From assembly GCA_903911225.1 (NCBI GenBank), contig CAIWCT010000230.1:1-46861 (forward strand): a DNA stretch of 46,861 nucleotides, given 5' to 3'. The position numbers and the translations under genes were made by a program. The notes under the pieces are model-generated. The model was given only the letters and a program-made list of their open reading frames with translations. It did not search any database and had not been told where the DNA came from. The DNA is from an uncultured delta proteobacterium (GTDB lineage Bacteria > Desulfobacterota > WTBG01 > CAIYCZ01 > CAIRTM01). Numbering within the stretch: the first letter of the stretch is position 1; every line of letters starts with the position of its first letter. Of this stretch, positions 41,454 through 46,861 are shown in pieces.

Positions 41454-41876
41454 TTATTGTATTAGTTGAAATACTTCATCTCGGCTTGATGCTCTCCCGC
41501 CATTTCTGTACCGGTTTGGAAATCGATCTGAAAACCGTTCGGGAAGACCTTCTTCACGATAGCTGCCGGTGTATCCGCTGAGCATTTGTTCACGGCGCAA
41601 TAATCCTGATCCAAGTATTTCTTTCATGATGCCCGAAATCTCCACTTCGACAAGACCTCTTGTTTCAACAAGATGAAATGCGCCGAAAGACTCCGTATCA
41701 ATTTTATATCGCAGTGCATACCAATTCGTCTGCTCGCATTGTATCATTTGGTCGATGAATTCATAGGTTAGCAGTAGGAATATAAGAACACACACCATAT
41801 AAGGAAGCATAAGAGCAAATTCTACGGTGGCTGCCCCCCGCTGGTTTTTTATAAGTTTTAAAATAGTACCTGCCAT
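41454..41876 (-). CDS. TadE-like pseudopilin 1
   Basis: This protein of about 140 residues has the TadE pattern. A short basic leader ends in NQRG, followed by the cleavage-type motif AATVEFALMLP (Glu at +5, Phe at +6) and a hydrophobic helix YMVCVLIFLLLTYEFIDQM. The C-terminal part is soluble and Arg-rich. TadE and TadF are pseudopilins processed by the prepilin peptidase and needed for Flp assembly. The start is uncertain: ATG 41876 or GTG 41888, neither with a strong ribosome site. The nearest upstream gene is separated by repeat-bearing sequence, so it may have its own promoter. Confidence 0.8.
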   Translation of the reverse strand: MAGTILKLIKNQRGAATVEFALMLPYMVCVLIFLLLTYEFIDQMIQCEQTNWYALRYKIDTESFGAFHLVETRGLVEVEISGIMKEILGSGLLRREQMLSGYTGSYREEGLPERFSDRFPNRYRNGGRASSRDEVFQLIQ

Positions 41877-41974
41877 AAATGCTTTCACTGAAAAATATTT
41901 TTTTATAAATTTTCAGGCACCCTGTTAATTAGAACAATATCCTTTTTACTATAGACGGCTTATCTATTCAAAAA

Positions 41975-42093
41975 ACCTCCTCGCCCCCGGCACGGGGGAG
42001 AGGATCGAGGTGAGGGGGCCGTGTTTCTTTGCTGTTTTTTCAACCCCCCTCATCCTGACCTTCTCACCTCAAGGGGAGAAGGAACTCTTAAAT
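41975..42093. repeat. Large imperfect inverted repeat of CCCCTCA-type
   Basis: The left part has CCCCGGCACGGGGGAGAGGA and GAGGTGAGGGGG. The right part has CCCCCCTCATCCTGACCTTC and CTCACCTCAAGGGGAGAAGG in opposite orientation. This matches the widespread class of proteobacterial intergenic hairpins built on CCCCTCA...CTCTCCCC. No coding content. Confidence 0.65.
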
Positions 42094-42120
42094 GAACAAC
42101 ATTGGTTTTAATTGATATGG

Positions 42121-42176
42121 TCACACGGCCACGACGGAGCATGGCCTTCCACAGCCCCATTTATTCTGTGGTGCTG
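42121..42176 (-). repeat. Intergenic element, copy 2 (inverted)
   Basis: On the minus strand it reads CAGCACCACAGAATAAATGG ... GCTCCGTCGTGGCCGTGTGA. It matches the first 57 bases of the element at 38816 with differences concentrated in the middle. It ends three bases before the stop codon of the TadG-like gene. Confidence 0.65.
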
Positions 42177-42178
42177 AA

Positions 42179-43069
42179 TTAAAGGGTGTCTGAAATTAAA
42201 ACAGGCCGGTACTCTGGCCGACATTCAAAAATATTTCCACCGGCGGGCTTGGCAGCGGCCCTGGCTGTGATTGTTGGATTCACCGCAATGGCAGTATCAA
42301 AAACACGACTGCCAAGAACCAATCCCTCTATATCGAGTGCAAGCTCTACGGCTACATATGTCATGCTGCTAGATTTTTCCAATCGCTCGTATGCTTTATA
42401 GTGATCACTTTCGACCTCTTTTCTGTGGGCCAAATGATTTTCGCTGCCGTCAGGGTCGGGGCCGTATGCATTACGGGCATGAGGGTCTTTTTCCCAGTAA
42501 TAAGCTTCAACCATACAATTTTCGCAGTGGGAATCATAGTAGTCATAATTTATTTTTTTTGTTTTCGTAGAACTGAAGACAGCCAGCCCCCCCCCGCCTG
42601 GAACATAAAGCTGTTCAAGCCTGCTTTCGGGCAGATTGATTTGTTTTATCGTGTTGGCAAGATTTTTCAGCATTGCACTTTTTCCGTACAGCCGATTCGC
42701 ACTTTGTTGATACTGGAAAATATTTTTCAAAACATCATTGTAAAAATCAATACACTGCAAGGCTTCTTTATCATCATGCCAGATCGTAGTGTTTTTTTTC
42801 ATTATGGTCTCCAGGTTTTTCAATTCCATCTTATAATCGTAGTTAAGATCAGCGATTTCATTGAGACCTGCCGCCTGGACGCTTGCAGCAGCAAGGGCGC
42901 AGGTGTTTGCTGTAATTTGAAGTCTGATTTTAGCATATATGAGCTGGCCGATACTTGCTACAAGCACCACCATAAGGCACATAACAGGGATTAAAAAAGC
43001 AATAAGAACGGAGATTGATCCTTTTTCTGATCCAGGATGGTTGCCGGGCCTTATATTAATTATCGTCAT
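42179..43069 (-). CDS. TadG-like pilus assembly protein
   Basis: This 296-residue protein has an N-terminal TadE/G-like membrane segment (EKGSISVLIAFLIPVMCLMV, VLVASIGQLIYAKIRLQITA) and a 240-residue soluble domain of unrecognised fold, probably periplasmic. The Ser-Ile-Ser-Val lead resembles the pseudopilin motif but Leu replaces the +5 Glu, as expected for TadG-type proteins that are not assembled like pilins. A Cys-x2-Cys pair (HCENCMVEAYYW) may bind metal or form a disulfide. ATG 43069 was chosen because it overlaps the previous stop by 14 bases; an upstream ATG would overlap more. Confidence 0.75.
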   Translation of the reverse strand: MTIINIRPGNHPGSEKGSISVLIAFLIPVMCLMVVLVASIGQLIYAKIRLQITANTCALAAASVQAAGLNEIADLNYDYKMELKNLETIMKKNTTIWHDDKEALQCIDFYNDVLKNIFQYQQSANRLYGKSAMLKNLANTIKQINLPESRLEQLYVPGGGGLAVFSSTKTKKINYDYYDSHCENCMVEAYYWEKDPHARNAYGPDPDGSENHLAHRKEVESDHYKAYERLEKSSSMTYVAVELALDIEGLVLGSRVFDTAIAVNPTITARAAAKPAGGNIFECRPEYRPVLISDTL

Positions 43070-43511
43070 TATCAGGATCCAGTTCCGCAAATACATCAAT
43101 TTGCTTTAAAAGCGTAAAACTGCCTGAACCCGACGGATTATAAATATTGTTGAGGTCAATGGGAAGGTCGAGCAGCTCCTTTCGAAAACATATGGTAATG
43201 CCCTTCAGTGTTTCTGTTGCATCTCCGTTTTTAAAAACACGAGAAGGATAGGCGCCTGCAATTTTGTATGCAGATGCTTGAGCCTCACTATCTTTGCCGA
43301 CAGCATATTTTTGTGAAGCTGCAAAGGCTGCAAATGACAGCTGCTCATGCGCAAGAAAAATGCCGGCAAACTCCATAAAAGCGACAAAGAAAAAGAACAC
43401 AAAAAGCATTGCAAACGCAAATTCAACCAACACTGCGCCACGCACCCCCCAGGCAGGAGGTGTGAAGGTTTCTTTTCGTCTACTTAAACGAACCTTGATG
43501 CAATGCATCAT
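43056..43511 (-). CDS. TadE-like pseudopilin 2
   Basis: This 151-residue protein has a basic leader ending WGVRG, then AVLVEFAFAMLFVFFFFVAF with Glu at +5 and Phe at +6, the standard TadE cleavage and N-terminal helix pattern. A soluble domain follows (FLAHEQLSFAAFAASQKYAV, VFKNGDATETLKGITICF). It overlaps the TadG-like gene, so the two are translationally coupled. ATG 43511 was chosen; a TTG nine codons upstream is possible. It pairs with TadE-like 1 as the minor pseudopilins of the machine. Confidence 0.8.
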   Translation of the reverse strand: MMHCIKVRLSRRKETFTPPAWGVRGAVLVEFAFAMLFVFFFFVAFMEFAGIFLAHEQLSFAAFAASQKYAVGKDSEAQASAYKIAGAYPSRVFKNGDATETLKGITICFRKELLDLPIDLNNIYNPSGSGSFTLLKQIDVFAELDPDNDDN

Positions 43512-43538
43512 ACATACCCGGTTCCAGTAGGGGCACAA

Positions 43539-43833
43539 TATGTTGTAAAAAATAAGGTGGCAAATTTAATGGTTTCACAAAAAATCCGCCATAGTGGTCG
43601 ACCACTTTTTATACATAGCGTTAAAAATTTTAGCGCATAAAAAAATCTAAAATGTCTTTAAAATAAGAATTTAACAAGACTATATGCACAACTATTTATG
43701 TCGCTGTGTATAGCACGCACAATTATCACCCCGCTATCAGATACTGCCATTAAAAAGCGGGGGCGGAAATCAATGCAGGCGACAATGCCAGAAAAAACCA
43801 ATCATTCAGCAAGCAATAGTCTATAGCCTGCCA
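43539..43833. other. Intergenic region between flp and the TadE/TadG genes
   Basis: No gene is supported. It contains the 14-base palindrome at 43593-43606 and the inverted repeat CCCCGCT (near 43727) / AGCGGGG (near 43757). On the minus strand that repeat could fold into a hairpin downstream of flp. Partial termination here would favour pilin over machine-subunit expression, which is an inference. Confidence 0.4.
43593..43606. promoter_or_regulatory. 14-base perfect palindrome AGTGGTCGACCACT
   Basis: The palindrome is 82 bases before the start of TadE-like 2 and is followed by TTTTTA on the plus strand. It could be an operator for a dimeric regulator of the tad genes, or a short hairpin (AGTGG-TCGA-CCACT). 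Confidence 0.3.
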
Positions 43834-44076
43834 CTATTGACCTTTAGAAGTAAGATAAGTCTTAACTTGCGCAATGGCAGTTGTAAAAAAATCCTTCAAG
43901 GGGTCATTCATAGCAGTTGCAGCACCGATTACCAAGACGGTTATAACGCCAACCAACAGTGCATATTCAACAGTAGTGGCGCCTTTTTCATTTTTTAAAT
44001 AGTTTCGAGAATCGGAAATAATCAACTGGCTCTTCACATAGGACTTCACACATGCGTTAAAAAAATTCTTTTTCAT
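43834..44076 (-). CDS. flp: Flp/Fap-type major pilin
   Basis: This 80-residue prepilin has a 32-residue leader ending NEKG and a mature chain that begins ATTVEYALLVGVITVLVIGA. Gly at -1 and Glu-Tyr at +5/+6 are the hallmark of Flp pilins cut by TadV/CpaA prepilin peptidases. The mature part is 48 residues: one hydrophobic helix and a short polar tail (DFFTTAIAQVKTYLTSKGQ). A very strong AAGGAGG ribosome site fits abundant expression of a structural subunit. It is the most likely filament subunit of this Tad machine. Confidence 0.92.
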   Translation of the reverse strand: MKKNFFNACVKSYVKSQLIISDSRNYLKNEKGATTVEYALLVGVITVLVIGAATAMNDPLKDFFTTAIAQVKTYLTSKGQ

Positions 44077-44093
44077 TTGTTGCCTCCTTCTGG

Positions 44094-44303
44094 TTATGGA
44101 TATGTCTGTAAGAGTTTGAGGAATTTGTTAAAAACATCCAATGACATCCTCGTAAATATTTCCAAAACTCCCAGCATGATGAGTGCGGCAATAATCATGC
44201 TAAAGGCGTATTCAACACTTATTGCCCCCCGCATATTTAAAAGAGCAATTTTATTTTTTTTTAAAATACCAAAGCAATGGCACTTTTTAAAGCGTAATAA
44301 CAT
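44094..44303 (-). CDS. Second Flp-like (pseudo)pilin
   Basis: This 69-residue protein has a basic leader ending LLNMRG, then AISVEYAFSMIIAALIMLGV with Glu-Tyr at +5/+6, the Flp-type processing pattern. The tail is MSLDVFNKFLKLLQTYP. It is 17 bp upstream of the main pilin gene. ATG 44303 gives a leader of about 25 residues; ATG codons at 44351 and 44396 would give much longer leaders. The helix differs from the main pilin, so it could be a minor or tip pilin. Confidence 0.72.
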   Translation of the reverse strand: MLLRFKKCHCFGILKKNKIALLNMRGAISVEYAFSMIIAALIMLGVLEIFTRMSLDVFNKFLKLLQTYP

Positions 44304-44562
44304 ATAAATACATCCAGCATCAAGCAGTTTATTTTTTATAAAATAATTCATAATATATTTTGCATATTGCCTAAAACAGTTGTGATAAGTCAACAAAAAA
44401 ACAATAAAAATATTTTGTAAAAATTTGAAATTCGTTTAATGAAAGGGAAATTGCTCAAACAAATTTCTACCCGCTGTAATAATTATATTGATTTCAGAAT
44501 TTAATTCAATAAAATAGTATTATAAAATTTGCAAAACAATAAATTGGAACGGAATATTCACA

Positions 44563-45738
44563 GTGGAAAAAACAGAAAGCAATCTTGTCGGTTTGATGCT
44601 CGACCAGTATGAAATAAGCTCCTTTATCGGGAAAGGGGGTATGGGGGAGGTTTATAAAGCCCGGGATACTGCTTTGAACCGAGATGTGGCCATCAAGGTT
44701 ATCACTTCAAAGCTTGCCTGCGAAGCAGCCTTGATTAAACGATTCAAGCGCGAGGCGCATATGGCCGCGAGCCTTGAACACAGTAATATTATCCCTATTT
44801 ACACGATTGGCATGCAAGATACCATGCACTATATCGTGATGCGGTATGTCAATGGAGAAACGCTGCGAAATCTTATTAATTGCACGGGACATCTTCCGCT
44901 AAAACGCATTGTGGAAATCTTGAGACAGCTTGCTGAAGCCTTGAGCTATGCCCACTCAAAAAACATTATTCACCGGGATATTAAACCATCGAACATAATG
45001 ATCGGCCACAACGATTTTGTTACCTTGATGGACTTCGGAATCTCCAAGCCGTCCCAGTGTAACAGTTTTGATGGCAGTATGGATGCAACCTGCGCTGATA
45101 TCCTCGTTGGAACTTTTGAGTACATGGCGCCTGAACAGTTTACCGGCGGACCAGCTACAAGCTCTTCAGATATTTATGCTTTGGGAGTGGTTGTTTATGA
45201 AATGCTGGCCGGGCGTGTTCCCTTCCCCGGCCTTACACCTGTTGCAGTTTCACATGGCCATGTCTACGAGCAGCCGCCATCTCTCCTGAACCTAAACCCG
45301 CAGCTTTCCGCTGAAACTGAACAGATTGTCCTGCAATGCCTTAACAAGCACCCGGATCAGCGCTATCAAAACGCCTCGGAATTTTACTCTGCTCTGAAAG
45401 CCACAATCATGATGGATGGAGCCACGGAACCAGCCTGGACGGATAATTTAAAACTGGTTCTGGACGACGGGCAGTTCTATAAAATTAAGCCCGGCGTAAT
45501 GAAGATTGGCAGGACAGATGAAAATGAGATCATGGTTAATGATCAGGGGGTATCCCGCTACCATGCTGAAATCAGACACAACGGCAGCAGCCTTGAGATT
45601 ATTGATCTTGGCAGCACGAACGGCACCTTCGTTAACGGCCAGCAACTCACGGCTCATATTCCACGGCAGCTTAGCCGTGACTCTAAAATCTGTCTGGGCA
45701 TGAAGATTTGCATGATTGTCAAGCAGGATGATGCGTGA
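44563..45738 (+). CDS. Ser/Thr protein kinase with C-terminal FHA domain
   Basis: This 391-residue protein has a PknB-type kinase domain at about 14-275: GKGGMGEVYKARD, catalytic Lys in VAIKVI, HRDIKPSNIM, DFGISKP and GTFEYMAPEQF. An FHA domain follows at about 298-388 (KIGRTDENEIMVNDQGVSRY, H-A-E-I, LGSTNGTFVNGQQL). It has no TM segment, so it is cytoplasmic. The start is GTG. It is transcribed away from the flp genes across a 166- to 259-bp AT-rich divergent region that must hold both promoters. With three FHA proteins at the far end of the tad operon, it is the natural kinase for phosphothreonine signalling in the machine. The activation loop is long (SFDGSMDATCADILV). Confidence 0.93.
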   Translation: MEKTESNLVGLMLDQYEISSFIGKGGMGEVYKARDTALNRDVAIKVITSKLACEAALIKRFKREAHMAASLEHSNIIPIYTIGMQDTMHYIVMRYVNGETLRNLINCTGHLPLKRIVEILRQLAEALSYAHSKNIIHRDIKPSNIMIGHNDFVTLMDFGISKPSQCNSFDGSMDATCADILVGTFEYMAPEQFTGGPATSSSDIYALGVVVYEMLAGRVPFPGLTPVAVSHGHVYEQPPSLLNLNPQLSAETEQIVLQCLNKHPDQRYQNASEFYSALKATIMMDGATEPAWTDNLKLVLDDGQFYKIKPGVMKIGRTDENEIMVNDQGVSRYHAEIRHNGSSLEIIDLGSTNGTFVNGQQLTAHIPRQLSRDSKICLGMKICMIVKQDDA

Positions 45739-45764
45739 TCACTCCCCCCCGCTTTTTTTCACAG

Positions 45765-46733
45765 CTAATTTGCTGTAATCTGCCTGACCTTGAAATTGTA
45801 ATCGCCTTTCACCTGAAATATAGAAAGGCCGATATTCTCTTTTTTTGAAAAGGCAAGAGCCGATCTGTAAGCATCCTCTTCCTGTGCAAACACACTATCG
45901 ACATTCAGGCTGTAGCCAACAGCACCCTTGAGCATCTTCACCGGCATAAGAAAGACCCTATACCCTTTTGCTATCAAGCCCCGGGCATTTTCCTCTGCGG
46001 TCGTCCTGTCTCTGTACGTGCTCACATTGACCGTATACATAAATTTTTCAGGCGGCTCAATAAGAGTGACCAAAACAACTGGTTTTGCAACCGAAGCCAC
46101 CTGCACCGGCGCTGTACCGGCAGCGCCTCCCTGTGCTGAAGGGTCAGTGGATGCGGGCTGTGCCGATCCTGCCTGCATGTCAGGCGGCCTTATTTCCGAC
46201 GGTTCTCCTGCCGAAGCCTTTGGGGTGCCGGGTTCAAGCCCGACAGTTGTTGTTGGGGGTTCTGGAGAAGGTGGCACAATGGGTTTAGCCTGTGTGCCAT
46301 TGTTTTCCGATGTCTTTTCTGCCGGGGTTGTTGCCGCAGCGGTATCACTGGAGCTTATAATAGATGTGGTCGAAGTTACGCGGGGCTTAACATCATTCAA
46401 TAATGGCCCATATATATAACCATCTTTACCATTCTTTAATTTTGTATAATACCAATCATCTTTTTTTCCATACACCTTAATCAACTGCCCCTTTTTTTCG
46501 GAGGCAATAGCAGCATTCTCTTTTCCTGGACCCGAGCGGATATTCACACTACCATTTATTACATAAAGCTTTAGAGGCGGGCTATAAGTCGTATAATTAC
46601 TATTATTGCTAATAGGTTCTTGAACCGGTTCATTTTTTAATGATTTATTTGATTGCGTACATCCAAATGAGCAATATACAATAAAAAAAATAAATATTGC
46701 TATTTTGATTGATTTAGTTATATTTATTTTCAT
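45765..46733 (-). CDS. SH3-SPOR domain lipoprotein
   Basis: This 322-residue protein has an N-terminal signal with lipobox (FFIVYCSFGCTQSN). A bacterial SH3 domain lies at about 53-112 (LYVINGSVNIRSGPGKENAA, KVYGKKDDWYYTKLKNGKDG). A Pro/Thr/Ala/Ser-rich linker spans about 115-220. A SPOR-like domain lies at about 230-310 (YTVNVSTYRDRTTAEENARG, YRVFLMPVKMLKGAVGYSLN). SH3b and SPOR domains bind peptidoglycan, the latter denuded glycan. A role in anchoring or cell-wall remodelling for the neighbouring Tad machine is plausible but inferred. It converges with the kinase gene, and the ribosome site is weak. The 128 bp beyond it hold nothing I recognise. Confidence 0.78.
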   Translation of the reverse strand: MKINITKSIKIAIFIFFIVYCSFGCTQSNKSLKNEPVQEPISNNSNYTTYSPPLKLYVINGSVNIRSGPGKENAAIASEKKGQLIKVYGKKDDWYYTKLKNGKDGYIYGPLLNDVKPRVTSTTSIISSSDTAAATTPAEKTSENNGTQAKPIVPPSPEPPTTTVGLEPGTPKASAGEPSEIRPPDMQAGSAQPASTDPSAQGGAAGTAPVQVASVAKPVVLVTLIEPPEKFMYTVNVSTYRDRTTAEENARGLIAKGYRVFLMPVKMLKGAVGYSLNVDSVFAQEEDAYRSALAFSKKENIGLSIFQVKGDYNFKVRQITAN

Positions 46734-46861
46734 TTTATTAAAATATTATAACTATTATTGCCAAATTTTGAATTAAAACCATTAAAAACCGCTTCTAGCG
46801 CATTAGACGGCACTGGTCAGAATCGGGTTTAAAACGATGGATTGATGTGAACATCCAAACA

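Noticed and set aside
23672-45738. Type VI secretion locus (because of kinase, FHA and Rhs)
   Set aside because: No Hcp, VgrG, sheath, baseplate or TssM-type gene is present. The structural genes are plainly Tad/Flp.

Overview
The window comes from a Gram-negative bacterium. It has secretin, lipoprotein and LpoB/YcfL-type outer-membrane genes. The best guess is a deltaproteobacterium in the broad sense (Desulfobacterota or a relative). That guess rests on the rho-rpmE-prfA and gatB-mtnA neighbourhoods, large dispersed palindromic intergenic elements, sigma-54-like sites, a hybrid sensor kinase and a Tad locus rich in FHA domains. Nothing here fixes the species. No tRNA, rRNA, CRISPR array, transposase or phage gene was seen.

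Region 1 (1-13.5 kb) is mostly housekeeping. It holds the 3' end of rho, rpmE (L31), prfA (RF1), gatB overlapping mtnA, a 125-bp palindromic element, a small sensor kinase, a MOSC protein overlapping a TrmJ-like RNA methyltransferase, ilvE behind a near-consensus sigma-70 promoter, a secreted PHP-type metallohydrolase, a candidate structured RNA, a large hybrid histidine kinase, a CPBP-like membrane protein and queC.

Region 2 (13.9-23.5 kb) is a run of co-oriented genes for exported proteins and lipoproteins. Two small secreted proteins share a C-terminal module. A one-domain CsgG-like protein and a lipoprotein with three CsgG-like units follow. Then come a COG3014-like TPR protein, a YcfL-like lipoprotein, an LpoB-like lipoprotein, two sister small lipoproteins and a Pro/Gln-tailed lipoprotein. 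Sigma-54-like sites precede three of these genes. The cluster looks like an envelope or cell-wall assembly module built around CsgG/LpoB-fold lipoproteins.

Region 3 (23.7-44.3 kb, minus strand) is a Tad/Flp pilus or secretion locus. In transcription order it encodes two Flp-type pilins, TadE-like and TadG-like pseudopilins, CpaB, the CpaC secretin, a TadZ-TadA fusion ATPase and a TadB carrying an inserted TPR region. A 3.9-kb Rhs/YD-repeat gene, a thioredoxin-fold lipoprotein without CXXC and a second, GspE/PilB-type ATPase come next, followed by TadC and three FHA-domain membrane proteins. A divergent Ser/Thr kinase with its own FHA domain (44.6-45.7 kb) flanks the locus, and an SH3-SPOR lipoprotein closes the window. 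The most interesting reading is a phospho-regulated Tad machine with two ATPases and an Rhs protein as candidate passenger. No prepilin peptidase (TadV) gene is present, so it must lie elsewhere.
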